This document shows, one piece after another, positions 8,516 through 17,426 of a stretch of 64,000 nt of DNA; position 1 is the stretch's first letter; the number at the start of each line of letters is the position of its first letter. The notes under the pieces are model-generated. The model was not told where the DNA came from. It saw only the letters and a list, made by a program, of their open reading frames with translations, and ran no database searches. The translations under genes and the position numbers were made by a program. The DNA comes from Haloferax sp. Atlit-12N (GTDB taxonomy: Archaea > Halobacteriota > Halobacteria > Halobacteriales > Haloferacaceae), in the NCBI RefSeq assembly GCF_003383095.1, contig NZ_PSYW01000002.1, forward strand, positions 868,001 through 932,000, written 5' to 3'.

Positions 8516-8941
8516 ATGGGACTTCCGGAGATGGACTCGGCTGTGTTGTTCGGCCTGATTACGATGGTGACGTGGGGGATTTGGATCATCTTAGGCAACG
8601 CCGCGTCGGAGTCCATCGACCCGAGAACCGCTGCCGCCATCTCGTATCTCGTGGCGGCGCTTCTCGCATTCGGCTTCATCATCGTCTCAGACGCATCGCT
8701 TGCAGTGACCCCGAGAGGCGGACTCCTTGCCGGCGTGGCCGGGTTGTTCACCGGAATTGGCCTCATCTCGATGTACATCGGGTTCACTCACGGGTCGACG
8801 ACGGTGGTCTCGACTCTCGGTGCGATGTACTTCGTCGTCGCGGCCATCATCGGGATGATAATTCTCGGAGACGAACTGACCGTCACGAAACTCACGGGAA
8901 TCGCGTTCGCGGTCGTCGGAATCGTCTTGGTCACCCAGTGA
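8516..8941 (+). CDS. EamA-type (DMT) transporter, half-length
   Basis: 141 residues and about five membrane helices, matching one EamA repeat: an N-terminal T-M-V-T-W-G-I-W-I-I-L-G-N segment and a C-terminal G-D-E-L-T-V-T-K-L-T-G-I-A-F-A-V-V-G-I motif. Full-length drug/metabolite transporters have two such repeats, so this probably works as a dimer, like half-size DMT proteins. An upstream GTG at 8513 is also in frame, and an internal ATG at 8531 is possible. Substrate unknown. It lies alone, downstream of the glycosidase with a gap of about 175 bp. Confidence 0.85.
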   Translation: MGLPEMDSAVLFGLITMVTWGIWIILGNAASESIDPRTAAAISYLVAALLAFGFIIVSDASLAVTPRGGLLAGVAGLFTGIGLISMYIGFTHGSTTVVSTLGAMYFVVAAIIGMIILGDELTVTKLTGIAFAVVGIVLVTQ

Positions 8942-8981
8942 CCCGCTGACTCGTGTCGTTCTCTAGCGGTAATACGGCGCT

Positions 8982-9089
8982 TTACTGCTCCGAGTTCGGG
9001 GAGCCGAGGCCGTAGTCTTCCGGGTCAGACTTGTTGGTCACCGACAGGGCGAAGAGCGCTCCGAACAGCGCGAGCGAGAGAGAGAACAT
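8982..9089 (-). CDS. Candidate 35-residue single-span membrane microprotein
   Basis: From ATG at 9089 to TAA at 8982 on the minus strand the frame gives 35 residues: a hydrophobic N-terminal helix (MFSLSLALFGALFALSV), then a polar acidic tail ending P-N-S-E-Q. A TATA-like CGTATTGG lies about 23 bp upstream. Size, hydrophobic segment and codon use look genuine, but a protein this short cannot be proved from one sequence. It sits alone between the EamA gene and the DUF5789 gene. Function unknown. Confidence 0.5.
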   Translation of the reverse strand: MFSLSLALFGALFALSVTNKSDPEDYGLGSPNSEQ

Positions 9090-9214
9090 ATCCAACCGCA
9101 GTGGACCAATACGTACTGATGTGGACGGGCCAAAGAGTGGTACGTACAGAGAGGACGCGTCTCGGGACGTAGGTCACCGAAACATCGCCACGACAGGGAC
9201 GGCTTCGGACGCAC

Positions 9215-9535
9215 TCATCTCCGATTTATCAGTCGCTGTATCCGGTCGCGAACGTCGTCCGCGGAGTCGTATATTTCGTTGTCGACCGAAGCGAGCACCT
9301 CGTCGATGGGTTTCCACCCTCCTTGTGTTTCGACCTCGTAGTCGCCGTAGTTCTCGACGAGTTGCTCCGTTGTGGTCGGATAGTCTTGAACTTCAAGTGC
9401 ATCGTCGAGGTCCCCAAGTTCCTCCCCAGGTTTGGGTTCGTCGGCGCGGTCACGCGCCTCTTGGAGCGCTCGCTCGCGCTGGCGCTGTTCTTCGTTGGCC
9501 GCTTGCTTATCTCGACCCTGTTTGTCGTCTGGCAT
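9215..9535 (-). CDS. DUF5789 family small charged protein
   Basis: 106 residues from the ATG at 9535. The N-terminal third is a highly charged helix rich in Gln, Arg and Glu (MPDDKQGRDKQAANEEQR). The C-terminal half has Y-P-T-T-T-E-Q-L-V-E-N-Y-G-D-Y-E-V-E and a final amphipathic helix V-R-D-R-I-Q-R-L-I, typical of haloarchaeal DUF5789 proteins. These are conserved in Halobacteria and of unknown role. No membrane segment or signal peptide. An in-frame ATG at 9544 is an alternative start. Divergent from thiC, with a 355-bp intergenic region. Confidence 0.82.
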   Translation of the reverse strand: MPDDKQGRDKQAANEEQRQRERALQEARDRADEPKPGEELGDLDDALEVQDYPTTTEQLVENYGDYEVETQGGWKPIDEVLASVDNEIYDSADDVRDRIQRLINRR

Positions 9536-9853
9536 CCTTGGCATTTTGAAAGCGAGCGCCATAATGCTGTGGTCGGTTCTCGGGGCGGTCGCTTCCGCCA
9601 CACCACCGCTCAGCGATACTGCCTCGACCAGCGAACGGTGAACACACTGACTTGACGACCGGCTCTCAACGAGCCGAACGGGACATTAGCAGATTGCTGC
9701 GAACACCCGCTCGATTCAGCACGCAACGCCTATCAGTATCTGAGGGTTTCGACACCGCCGACTGACCCCGTGGTGTCGGATTCCGGTGGGAACGCACTCG
9801 GTCCACTATCTCATTCCCGGAGTCTCCGGCCGTCTCCAGCACCCGCGGCTGTC
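9536..9853. other. Intergenic region upstream of thiC
   Basis: No gene is visible. It holds small inverted repeats: GGCTC/GAGCC at 9661-9675 and CGACACC/GGTGTCG at 9750-9778, both upstream of the expected thiC transcription start. They are therefore unlikely to be a thiC riboswitch, and I do not see the conserved TPP-aptamer bases. Confidence 0.5.
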
Positions 9854-9875
9854 ACAACTGTTATTAGCCAGTTGT
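9854..9875. promoter_or_regulatory. thiC promoter with inverted repeat around the TATA box
   Basis: ACAACTG-TTATTAGC-CAGTTGT is a perfect 7-bp-arm inverted repeat. Its spacer contains the TATA-like TTATTA, centred about 27 bp before the thiC ATG at 9891, so the transcript is probably leaderless. A regulator bound here would exclude TBP. ThiR, the thiamine-responsive archaeal repressor (an HTH joined to a ThiN domain), is a good candidate; the assignment is inference. Confidence 0.6.
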
Positions 9876-9890
9876 ATCACTAGGTAATCA

Positions 9891-11339
9891 ATGGCGTCAA
9901 CGCAACTCCAACACGCCCGAGAGGGACGCGTCACCCCTGCGATGGAACGCGTCGCGGAGCGCGAGAACCGCGACCCCGAGTTCGTCAGGAAACAGGTCGC
10001 CGAGGGGCAAGCGGTCATCCCCGCGAACCGCAACCACGACTCGCTCGACCCGATGATTATCGGCCGCGAGTTCGCCACGAAGGTCAACGCGAACATCGGC
10101 AACAGCGAGACGACGAGCGACCTCACAGAAGAGTTAGAAAAGCTCCACACCGCGGTCCACTACGGCGCGGACACGGTGATGGACCTCTCGACGGGGTCGA
10201 ACCTCGACGAGATTCGCGAGGCAAACGTCGCGTACTCGCCGGTCCCCATCGGCACCGTCCCCATCTACGAGGCGGTCAAGCGCGTCGACAGCCCCGAAGA
10301 TATCACCCGCGACCTGCTCCTCGACATCATCGAGAAACAGGCCGAGCAGGGTGTCGACTACATGACGATTCACGCGGGCGTGCTGATGGAGCACCTCCCG
10401 CTCACCGACGGCCGGAAGACGGGCATCGTCTCCCGCGGCGGCTCTATCCTCGCCCAGTGGATGGAAGAAAACGGCGAGCAGAACCCGCTGTACGTCGCGT
10501 TCGAGGATATCTGTGACATCTTCGCCGAACACGACGTGACGTTCTCGCTCGGCGACGGCCTCCGCCCCGGCTGTCTGGCCGACGCCGGCGACGACGCGCA
10601 GTTCGCCGAACTCGACACGCTGGGCGAACTCACGCAGACCGCGTGGGACTACGGCGTGCAGGTGATGGTCGAAGGCCCCGGTCACGTTCCGATGGACCAA
10701 ATCGCCGACAACGTCGAGCGCCAGCAGGACGTCTGCGACGGCGCGCCATTCTACGTCCTCGGGCCGCTCGTCACCGACGTGGCTCCCGGCTACGACCACA
10801 TCACGAGCGCCATCGGCGCGACCGAAGCCGGCCGCGCCGGCGCGGCGATGCTGTGTTACGTCACGCCCAAGGAACACCTTGGCCTCCCCGACCGCGAAGA
10901 CGTGCGCGAGGGGCTCGCAGCCTACCGGATCGCCGCCCACGCGGCCGACGTTGCGAACGACCTTCCCGGCGCGCGCGACTGGGACGACGCGCTCTCGGAG
11001 GCTCGCTACGAGTTCGACTGGACGCGACAGTTCGACCTCGCGCTCGACCCCGAGCGGGCGCGGTCGTACCACGACCAGACGCTCCCCGGCGACAACTACA
11101 AAGAGGCGCGCTTCTGCTCGATGTGCGGCGTCGAGTTCTGTTCGATGCGTATCGACCAGGACGCCCGCGAGGCCGACGGCGAGATGGAGACAATCGCGTC
11201 CGCGACCGACCTCGACGCGTCGCCCGCGGCCGACGCGAACCTCCCCCCGGTCGGCGCGCACGACACCGACCGCGTCCCCGACGAAATCGAAATCGGCGGT
11301 GTCACGTTCACGCCCGAGTCCGCCCACGGCGACGACTGA
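9891..11339 (+). CDS. thiC: Phosphomethylpyrimidine synthase ThiC
   Basis: 482 residues. ThiC is a radical-SAM enzyme that converts aminoimidazole ribotide to HMP phosphate, the pyrimidine half of thiamine. Family signatures are present: the N-terminal I-P-A-N-R-N-H, the V-M-D-L-S-T-G barrel segment, [10 protein letters not shown], and the C-terminal C-S-M-C-G-V-E-F-C that binds the 4Fe-4S cluster (C-x2-C-x4-C). The C-terminal tail of about 60 residues after the cluster is acidic. The start at 9891 is supported by the TATA element 27 bp upstream. It stands alone, followed after 120 bp by an antiporter gene. Confidence 0.97.
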   Translation: MASTQLQHAREGRVTPAMERVAERENRDPEFVRKQVAEGQAVIPANRNHDSLDPMIIGREFATKVNANIGNSETTSDLTEELEKLHTAVHYGADTVMDLSTGSNLDEIREANVAYSPVPIGTVPIYEAVKRVDSPEDITRDLLLDIIEKQAEQGVDYMTIHAGVLMEHLPLTDGRKTGIVSRGGSILAQWMEENGEQNPLYVAFEDICDIFAEHDVTFSLGDGLRPGCLADAGDDAQFAELDTLGELTQTAWDYGVQVMVEGPGHVPMDQIADNVERQQDVCDGAPFYVLGPLVTDVAPGYDHITSAIGATEAGRAGAAMLCYVTPKEHLGLPDREDVREGLAAYRIAAHAADVANDLPGARDWDDALSEARYEFDWTRQFDLALDPERARSYHDQTLPGDNYKEARFCSMCGVEFCSMRIDQDAREADGEMETIASATDLDASPAADANLPPVGAHDTDRVPDEIEIGGVTFTPESAHGDD

Positions 11340-11459
11340 CGACCCGCCGCGTCCGCGACCCACCGACCAACCGACTCCGCGGGCCACCGACCGAACCCAC
11401 CGCGCTCGACCACCCCGTGTCGGTGGCTTCTTTTTCCGCGTCGCTGAAAGGGAGTACCA

Positions 11460-12494
11460 ATGGTCCTCGGCAGTCTCGTCCCGTCGTCGCCGCTCGCGAA
11501 CGTCGTCGTGATTCTCCTGACGACCGGCCTCATCTGGGTCGGCAGCGGCTGGCTCGAAGAGTCCGCCGACCACCTCGCGGCGTACTACGGCCTTCCCGCG
11601 GTCGTGCAGGGCTCTATCATCGTCGCCCTCGGGTCGAGCTTTCCCGAGTTCGCCAGCGTCGCCATCGCCGCCACCGCGGGCGTCTTCGACATGGGCGTCG
11701 GCGCAATTGTCGGCTCGGCCATCTTCAACATCCTCGTGATTCCGGCGCTGTCGGGGCTCGCCACCGACGGCGACCTCGAAACGAGTCGGCTCGTCGTCTA
11801 CAAGGAGGCGCAGTTCTACATGGTCGCCGTCGCCACGCTCGTCGTCACCTTCTCGCTGGCGGTCATCTACTTCCCCGCGCCCGACGGCCCAGCGCTGACG
11901 GGGGAGCTCACCCGCCCGGTCGCGCTCATTCCCCTGCTCCTCTACGGGCTCTACCTGTTCATCCAGTGGCAGGACGTTTCGGAGTACGAAGCCGAGGACG
12001 CTGGCGTCGCCGACGGCATCGGCCGGGAGTGGGTACGACTCCTCGGCGGCCTCCTCGTCATCCTCATTGGCGTCGAACAACTGGTCGGGAGCGTCGAATC
12101 GCTCAGCGGGACCTTCGGCGTCCCGACGTTCCTCGCGGGGGTCACTATCGTCGCCGCCGCGACGAGCCTCCCAGACACGCTCGTCAGCGTCCGCTCGGCC
12201 GCCGACGGCAACAGCGCGACGAGCCTCGGCAACGTCCTCGGGTCGAACACGTTCGACCTGCTCGTCGCCATCCCCGTGGGCGTCCTCATCGTCGGGAGCG
12301 TCCCGGTCGACTTCGCCGTCGCCGTCCCCATGCTGGGCGTGCTGACGCTGGCGACTGTCCTGCTGTTCGGCCTGCTCCGGACGGACCTTTCGCTCTCGCG
12401 GGTGGAGTGCTACGTGCTCGGCGCGGCGTATCTCGTCTTCGTCGGCTGGATTATCGCCGAAACCGCGGGCGTTACGAGCCTGCTTCGGAACTGA
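11460..12494 (+). CDS. CaCA family sodium/calcium-type antiporter
   Basis: 344 residues and about ten membrane helices in two inverted halves. The two alpha repeats that bind the ions are clear: G-S-S-F-P-E-F-A-S-V with G-A-I-V-G-S-A-I-F-N-I near residues 60-95, and A-T-S-L-P-D-T-L-V-S-V with N-V-L-G-S-N-T-F-D-L near 235-270. The second repeat has Asp where the first has Glu, as in many YrbG-like members. It should exchange Na+ (or H+) for Ca2+ or another cation across the membrane. It is convergent with the stress-protein gene. Confidence 0.92.
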   Translation: MVLGSLVPSSPLANVVVILLTTGLIWVGSGWLEESADHLAAYYGLPAVVQGSIIVALGSSFPEFASVAIAATAGVFDMGVGAIVGSAIFNILVIPALSGLATDGDLETSRLVVYKEAQFYMVAVATLVVTFSLAVIYFPAPDGPALTGELTRPVALIPLLLYGLYLFIQWQDVSEYEAEDAGVADGIGREWVRLLGGLLVILIGVEQLVGSVESLSGTFGVPTFLAGVTIVAAATSLPDTLVSVRSAADGNSATSLGNVLGSNTFDLLVAIPVGVLIVGSVPVDFAVAVPMLGVLTLATVLLFGLLRTDLSLSRVECYVLGAAYLVFVGWIIAETAGVTSLLRN

Positions 12495-12545
12495 CGCGAA
12501 AGCGGCCGGCGTCCGCCGACTGCGGGCCGGCGCTCGGCCCCCAAC

Positions 12546-13445
12546 CTACTCGTCTCGTGGCTCTCTGACCGTCACCACCGGCACCGGCGAGGTCCGGACC
12601 AGTTTCTCGGCGACACTCCCGAGCATGTAGCGGTCGAAGCCCGTGTGGCCGTGTGTGCCCATCACCACGAGGTCAACGTCCTGTTCGTCGATGTACGCGA
12701 GGATGCCGTGGTGAATCGACACGTCGCGGCCGACGGACTCGCGGACCGTCTCGACGCCCGCGGCGGCCGCCACGTCGCCCGCTTGTTCGACCGCGTCGCT
12801 CGCCCGCTCTTCGAGTTCGTCGATGAGGAGCGGGCCGCGGATGTCCGCGCCGAAAGCGGCGACGTTGACGACCGAAATCGCGTGAAGCGCCGCGTCGGTC
12901 GCCGCGGCCAACTCGCTGCCGAACGTGACCGCCGCGGTCGAACAGGCGCTCCCGTCGGTGGGCGTCAGCACGTCGGCGTAGGGGTACGCGAGGTCGGTCG
13001 CCGCGTCGGGACGGACGGTGAGTACGGGCACGTCGGACCGCCGGACGACGCGCTCGGTGGTGCTCCCGAGGAGCAGGCGGCTCAGCCCCGTCCGCCCGTG
13101 GGTCGGCATGACGACGAGGTCAACGTCCTGTTCGGCGGCGTACTCGGTGATGACCCGATACGGCTCGCCGCGTTCGATGCTCGTCACGACCGCCGCATCG
13201 GACTGGGACGCGCGGGCCGCGGCGTCGCTCACAAATCGCTCACCGTCGGTTCGGCGGCGCTCGCCTGCCGCTCCATCGCTTTCGTCCCCCTCCTCGCGCA
13301 GGTTCGGGCGTCGCTCGGGCGCTGGTGGGGCGACGTGCAGCAGGTGGAGGGTCGCGTCGTGGGCGGCGGCCATATCGACGACGTGGTCGAGGACGGCGTC
13401 CGCGCCGTCGCTCCCGTCGGTCGGAAAGAGGAGTCGGTCGAACAT
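12546..13445 (-). CDS. Universal stress protein with two UspA domains
   Basis: 299 residues with two tandem UspA domains, about 1-145 and 155-295. Each starts with an F-P-T-D-G-S or T-P-T-D-G-S strand. Each ends with the ATP-binding G-x2-G-x9-G-S pattern: T-H-G-R-T-G-L-S-R-L-L-L-G-S-T and T-H-G-H-T-G-F-D-R-Y-M-L-G-S-V. An acidic insertion (about 50-75) lies in the first domain. Tandem Usp proteins bind ATP and help in stress survival; the exact role is unknown. A TATA-like GAATAT precedes the ATG by about 10-15 bp. Confidence 0.93.
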   Translation of the reverse strand: MFDRLLFPTDGSDGADAVLDHVVDMAAAHDATLHLLHVAPPAPERRPNLREEGDESDGAAGERRRTDGERFVSDAAARASQSDAAVVTSIERGEPYRVITEYAAEQDVDLVVMPTHGRTGLSRLLLGSTTERVVRRSDVPVLTVRPDAATDLAYPYADVLTPTDGSACSTAAVTFGSELAAATDAALHAISVVNVAAFGADIRGPLLIDELEERASDAVEQAGDVAAAAGVETVRESVGRDVSIHHGILAYIDEQDVDLVVMGTHGHTGFDRYMLGSVAEKLVRTSPVPVVTVREPRDE

Positions 13446-13523
13446 GGTTCGATATTCTCAGCGAACTCACAAAAGCGACGAGGGTGGTCGCTGCGAGGTG
13501 AGAAGTCGACCGCGCCCTCGCCG

Positions 13524-13721
13524 TCAGCGTCGAAGCGCCCAGACCGCCAGTCCGATGACCTCCCGAAGCGTTACGCCCGCCGCGAACACGTACACCGTCT
13601 GCAACGGTAGTTCGAGGAAATCGATGGCTGCCACCGCGAGTGACATCACGATGGCCATCCCGACCCACCCGAGTGCGAACCGGCGCTCCGACGCCGACGT
13701 GTGCGTACCCAACTCGACCAT
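13524..13721 (-). CDS. Small two-helix membrane protein
   Basis: 65 residues with two hydrophobic helices (about 17-36 and 42-62), a polar N-terminus and a basic C-terminus (W-A-L-R-R). It resembles the many small haloarchaeal membrane proteins without an assigned function. It lies upstream of, and in the same direction as, the universal stress protein, separated by 78 bp. AT-rich sequence just after 13721 on the plus strand (TATTTAATTTC) can supply its TATA box. No family name recognised. Confidence 0.7.
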   Translation of the reverse strand: MVELGTHTSASERRFALGWVGMAIVMSLAVAAIDFLELPLQTVYVFAAGVTLREVIGLAVWALRR

Positions 13722-13802
13722 ACTCCCTGACTCTGTTGAACGTATTTAATTTCTCGTGCTGACACGACCGCGAAGGCGGTCGCGACAGCGGCGTTCAGAC
13801 TC

Positions 13803-13861
13803 CTCCGCTCGGAGCGCGCTACTCCTCTTGGGCGTCGACCACCGCGACGCCCGCGAGGTCG
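13803..13861 (-). pseudogene. Second, diverged copy of the malic enzyme 3' end
   Basis: This stretch repeats the last codons, stop and start of the 3' flank of the malic enzyme gene (13935-13993). The first 34 bases (13803-13836 and 13935-13968) are identical; the rest differs at a few positions that fall at third codon positions. On the minus strand it still reads [12 protein letters not shown]-stop but has no gene body. The silent-site differences suggest a remnant of an older or foreign allele rather than a recent tandem duplication. Confidence 0.7.
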
Positions 13862-13922
13862 AACGACCACCTTTTTCCGGTTCGGGTTCGCTCCGCTCAC
13901 CCTCTCCGCAAAAATCTGGACC

Positions 13923-13950
13923 AAAAAATCCTCGCTCCGCTCGGAGCGCG
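13923..13950 (-). terminator. Hairpin plus T-run downstream of malic enzyme
   Basis: Reading the minus strand after the stop codon, GCTCCG-AG-CGGAGC forms a hairpin followed by GAGGATTTTTTGG. A second T-run (ATTTTTG) comes about 15 bases later, at 13909-13914. This is a good candidate for intrinsic termination of the malic enzyme transcript. Confidence 0.6.
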
Positions 13951-16206
13951 CTACTCCTCTTGGGCGTCCACTACCGCAACACCCGCAAGGTTGACGATGT
14001 CTTTGACTTCGTCGCCGCGCTGGAGGACGTGGACGGGTTTGTCCATGCCGACGAGCATCGGGCCGATGGCCTCCGCGCCGCCGAGGCGCTGAAGCAGTTT
14101 GTAACCGATGTTCCCCGCTTCGAGGTTCGGGAAGACGAGGACGTTCGCGGGGTCGTCGAGGTCCGCGAAGTCGTAGGTGTCGGTCAGCATCTCCTCGACG
14201 AGGGCGGTGTCGGCCTGCATCTCGCCGTCGACCGGGAAGTCCACGTCGGGGTCGGCGTGCAGTTGTTCGACCGCGTCGCGGGGCTTGCGCGTCCCCTCGT
14301 TCGTGACGCTTCCAAAGTCGGAGTACGAAAGCAGCGCCGCGCGCGGGTCGACGTTGAAGCGCCGGGCGAGTTCGGCGGTGTGTTTCGTCACCTCGGCGAG
14401 CACGTTCTCGTCGGGGTCGAGGTTGACCGTCGCGTCGGCGCAGAAGATGACGCGGTTCCGGAACGTCAGCATGTAGACGCCGGCGGCGTAGTCGGCGTCG
14501 TCGGCCGTGCCGATAATCTGCAGCGGCGGGCGGAGCGCCGAGGGGTAGTGGTGAGTCAACCCGGTCAGCATCGCGTCCGCGTCGTCCATGGCGACCATGA
14601 CGCTGGCGAAGTAGTTCGAGTCGCTCCGCACGAGTTCGGCCGCCTCCGTCCGGGTGAGGCCCTTGCGCTGGCGGCGCTCGTAGAGGTGGTCCACGTAGTG
14701 GTTCCACTCGCCGCTTTCGGGGTCGGCGATGGTCGGGTCGAAGTCGAGGCCGAGGTCCTCGGCGGTCCGGAGAATCTCCTTCGTCCGGCCGACGAGGATG
14801 GGTTCGGCGATGCCCTCTTCGACCAACTGGCTCGCGGCGCGAATCATCTTCTCGTCTTCGCCCTCGGCGAGGACGACCCGCTTGGGGTTCGTCGCCGCCT
14901 TGTTGAGGACGACGCGCATCATCTCGCGGGACTTCCCGAGGCGGGCTTCCAACTCCTCGCGGTAGTCGTCGAGGTCACGCTCGCGCCGGGCCGCGCCGCT
15001 CTCCATGGCCGCCTCGGCGACGGCGGGCGTCACCTCGTAGAGGACGCGCTGGTCGAGTGGCTTGGGGATGAGGTAGTCCGGGCCGAACTGCAGCGGGCCG
15101 TCCCCGTAGGCCTTGACGACCGCGTCGGGCACGTCCTGTCGAGCGAGGTTCGCCAGCGCCTCGGCGGCCGCGCGCTTCATCTCCTCGTTGATTTCGGTAG
15201 CGCGCACGTCAAGCGCGCCGCGGAAGATGAAGGGGAACCCGAGGACGTTGTTCACCTGATTCGGGTAGTCGGAGCGCCCGGTCGCCATGATAACCGTGTC
15301 GTCGCGGGCCTCTTTCGCGTCCTCGTAGGCGATTTCGGGGTCCGGGTTCGCCATCGCGAAGATGATGGGGTTGTCGGCCATCGACCGCACCATCTCCTGA
15401 CTGACGATGCCGCCGACCGAGAGGCCGACGAGCACGTCCGCGCCCTCGATTGCGTCTTCGAGGTCGCCGTCGTCGACGCCGCGAGCGAACGGTTCGGCGT
15501 ACTCGTCGAGGTCGCCGGCCTCGGCCCGCGACTCCGAGAGAACGCCGTCGATGTCGCACAGCGTGATGTTCTCGTGGGGGATACCCAGCGAGACGTAGAA
15601 TCGCGCCGTCGCGGTCGCGGCCGCGCCCGCTCCCGAGAAGGTGACGTTCAGCGACGACAGTTCCTTGTCCGCGATGTCGGCGGCGTTCAAAAGCGCCGCC
15701 CCCGAGATGATGGCCGTGCCGTGCTGGTCGTCGTGGAACACGGGGATGTCCATCCGGTCGCGCAGAGACTCTTCGATTTCGAAGCACTCGGGCGCGCGGA
15801 TGTCCTCCAAGTTGATGCCGCCGAACGTCGGCTCCATCGCGGCGACCGACTCCACGAACGCTTGGGGGTCGTCGTGGTCGAACTCGACGTCGAACACATC
15901 GATGTCGGCGAAGCGCTTGAACAGCACGCCCTTGCCTTCCATCACCGGTTTCGACGCCTGCGCCCCGATATCACCGAGGCCGAGGACGGCGGAGCCGTTC
16001 GAGACGACGCCGACGAGGTTGCCCTTCGCCGTGTACTCGTAGGCGGTATTCTCGTCGTCAGCGATGTCGCGACACGGCGCGGCCACGCCCGGCGAGTACG
16101 CTAGACTCAGGTCGCGTTGGGTGTTCGTCGGCTTCGTCGTCGCAATTTCCACTTTCCCCGCGGGCGGACGCCGATGGTAGTCTCGGGCGTCGTCTTCGAG
16201 TGTCAT
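13951..16206 (-). CDS. maeB: NADP-dependent malic enzyme fused to phosphotransacetylase-like domain
   Basis: 751 residues, the standard length of the ME-PTA (MaeB) fusion. The N-terminal 430 residues are malic enzyme: [28 protein letters not shown], the E-G-K-G metal/substrate segment, D-D-Q-H-G-T-A, and the nucleotide-binding G-A-G-A-A-A-T-A. The C-terminal 320 residues resemble phosphate acetyltransferase and in this family usually act as a regulatory, acetyl-CoA-sensing domain. It decarboxylates malate to pyruvate with NADP. A TATA-like TGATTATTTC lies near 16265-16275. A diverged second copy of its 3' end lies at 13803-13861. Confidence 0.95.
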   Translation of the reverse strand: MTLEDDARDYHRRPPAGKVEIATTKPTNTQRDLSLAYSPGVAAPCRDIADDENTAYEYTAKGNLVGVVSNGSAVLGLGDIGAQASKPVMEGKGVLFKRFADIDVFDVEFDHDDPQAFVESVAAMEPTFGGINLEDIRAPECFEIEESLRDRMDIPVFHDDQHGTAIISGAALLNAADIADKELSSLNVTFSGAGAAATATARFYVSLGIPHENITLCDIDGVLSESRAEAGDLDEYAEPFARGVDDGDLEDAIEGADVLVGLSVGGIVSQEMVRSMADNPIIFAMANPDPEIAYEDAKEARDDTVIMATGRSDYPNQVNNVLGFPFIFRGALDVRATEINEEMKRAAAEALANLARQDVPDAVVKAYGDGPLQFGPDYLIPKPLDQRVLYEVTPAVAEAAMESGAARRERDLDDYREELEARLGKSREMMRVVLNKAATNPKRVVLAEGEDEKMIRAASQLVEEGIAEPILVGRTKEILRTAEDLGLDFDPTIADPESGEWNHYVDHLYERRQRKGLTRTEAAELVRSDSNYFASVMVAMDDADAMLTGLTHHYPSALRPPLQIIGTADDADYAAGVYMLTFRNRVIFCADATVNLDPDENVLAEVTKHTAELARRFNVDPRAALLSYSDFGSVTNEGTRKPRDAVEQLHADPDVDFPVDGEMQADTALVEEMLTDTYDFADLDDPANVLVFPNLEAGNIGYKLLQRLGGAEAIGPMLVGMDKPVHVLQRGDEVKDIVNLAGVAVVDAQEE

Positions 16207-16383
16207 TGCTCGTGATGGGTACGGTCAGGTAGGTAGACTCTTCGCTCCGACAGAGACATACAGAGAAATAATCATGTAGAACTCGACCGCTCGGCACCGG
16301 ACTTTCGCGCCGAGGAGGCGGGCGAGCGGGGTCGAACGAGGCGGGTCGCGGTCGACGCGAGGGCCGACTCGCGCGCCGCGCAG

Positions 16384-16674
16384 TCAACGGAGCGACTCGT
16401 GCGGCATCGTGTACAACTGCACGTTCTCCGCGATGGACACCTCCTCGAAGTGGCTCTTCGTTACGAACAGGTCCGAAACGTCTTCGACCTGTTCGAGCGG
16501 ATAGATATGCTTCGCGCTCCCGTAGCCGTGGTAGACCTCGACCGGAACGGCGAACGCAACCTCTCCCTCGTCGACTTCGACTGTCGCCCCGAACGTCATC
16601 CCCTCGTCGTCGTCGGCGACTGTACAGATGGTCGACGGTACGGTTTCCCCTGCATCGTATCTCTCTTTGGCCAT
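16384..16674 (-). CDS. Small unknown protein, paralogue A
   Basis: 96 residues, paired with the 83-residue protein at 17175-17426. The shared core is G-E-T-V-P...I-C-x-V, F-A-V-x-V-x-V-Y-x-G-Y-G-S-A-K-H-x-Y-P-x-E-Q-V-E, D-L-F-V-T and L-Y-T-x-P-H-x-x-L-R at the C-terminus. Paralogue A has about 15 extra acidic residues after the first strand. The predicted fold is mostly beta, cytoplasmic, without a membrane segment. The start at 16674 matches the paralogue's N-terminus and has an A/T-rich element (about 16695-16703) in the TATA position. An earlier in-frame Met (16716) would add C-V-G-C. Function unknown. Confidence 0.72.
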   Translation of the reverse strand: MAKERYDAGETVPSTICTVADDDEGMTFGATVEVDEGEVAFAVPVEVYHGYGSAKHIYPLEQVEDVSDLFVTKSHFEEVSIAENVQLYTMPHESLR

Positions 16675-17174
16675 TCGTTGACAACCCACACAATTTTTCA
16701 TTACTGTAAGCAGCATCTCTCCTTACCCATACTCCGGAGGCGTACTGCTCAAGTTCCAGCCATATGTCCAACGAGCACCGTGATAATTATTACTCAACTC
16801 ACAGAACTAACTGATGAATTGATAATTCCTGTACGGGAATTTCCGTGACTGTCGGCTCACCGCGCCACAGTCGAAGCACGGTCCTCGAGTTCTACCTGCG
16901 TCCACTTAACGCGCCGTGTAAGTCGTCTATACGTGAACTACTCGGCACCCGTACCTCCATGACCAGTCCGGATCGATGCGGTTGCCGTCGCGTGAGCGCG
17001 CGTAGCTGTCGATGGGTTGTCTGGTCGAGCCGATGGTACGTCTGCGAGTTTCGGCCCGTGTGACCCATCGTCAACTCTCGGATACTTCGACCGCTATGTT
17101 CGGTCGTCGAATGCGGCTCACGCTCGTGAGTCGGGCGCGACGCGGAGGCGAACGAGCGCGCGACCACGAACCGC
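16675..17174. other. Intergenic stretch between the paralogues, no gene seen
   Basis: Open frames here have random-looking composition. The part at 16740-16850 is AT-rich and contains an inverted repeat AATTCC-TGTACG-GGAATT (16824-16841). Nothing else is supportable. Confidence 0.5.
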
Positions 17175-17426
17175 TCAGCGGAGCTCGTCGTGTGGAATCG
17201 TGTAGAGTCGGACTTCGTCTGCGACCACGACCTCGTCGGTGTCGCCGCTCGTGACGAACAGGTCCCAGATTCGTTCGACTTGCTCTGTCGGATAGACGTG
17301 CTTGGCGCTCCCGTACCCGTCGTAGACGTCGACGGAGACGGCGAACGTGATTTCTTCCTCCTCGGCGGGGACCGAGCAGATGTCTACTGGTACTGTTTCA
17401 CCCACTTCGTAGTGTGTAGCCACCAT
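17175..17426 (-). CDS. Small unknown protein, paralogue B
   Basis: 83 residues, the shorter sister of the protein at 16384-16674 (shared G-E-T-V-P, D-G-Y-G-S-A-K-H-V-Y-P, D-L-F-V-T and L-Y-T-I-P-H-D-E-L-R). The whole protein aligns, so the pair arose by local duplication, with an acidic insertion gained or lost between them. The 10-bp palindrome GGAACGTTCC (17434-17443) lies 8 bp before its start codon and could be an operator. No family recognised; no membrane segment or cysteine cluster. Confidence 0.75.
   Translation of the reverse strand: MVATHYEVGETVPVDICSVPAEEEEITFAVSVDVYDGYGSAKHVYPTEQVERIWDLFVTSGDTDEVVVADEVRLYTIPHDELR

Noticed and set aside
9536-9890. TPP riboswitch upstream of thiC
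   Set aside because: The predicted transcript is leaderless (TATA 27 bp before ATG) and the conserved TPP-aptamer bases are not seen.
10643-12568. 641-residue plus-strand protein overlapping thiC and the antiporter
   Set aside because: Arg/Pro-rich frame shadowing two well-supported genes in another frame, typical of high-GC DNA.
13756-16104. 782-residue protein antisense to malic enzyme
   Set aside because: Composition (Val, Arg, Asp-rich) and exact antisense overlap with a clear malic enzyme show it is a shadow.
16845-17167. Short frames between the two small paralogues
   Set aside because: Arg/Ser/Cys-rich composition, no conserved pattern and no promoter; judged to be chance.
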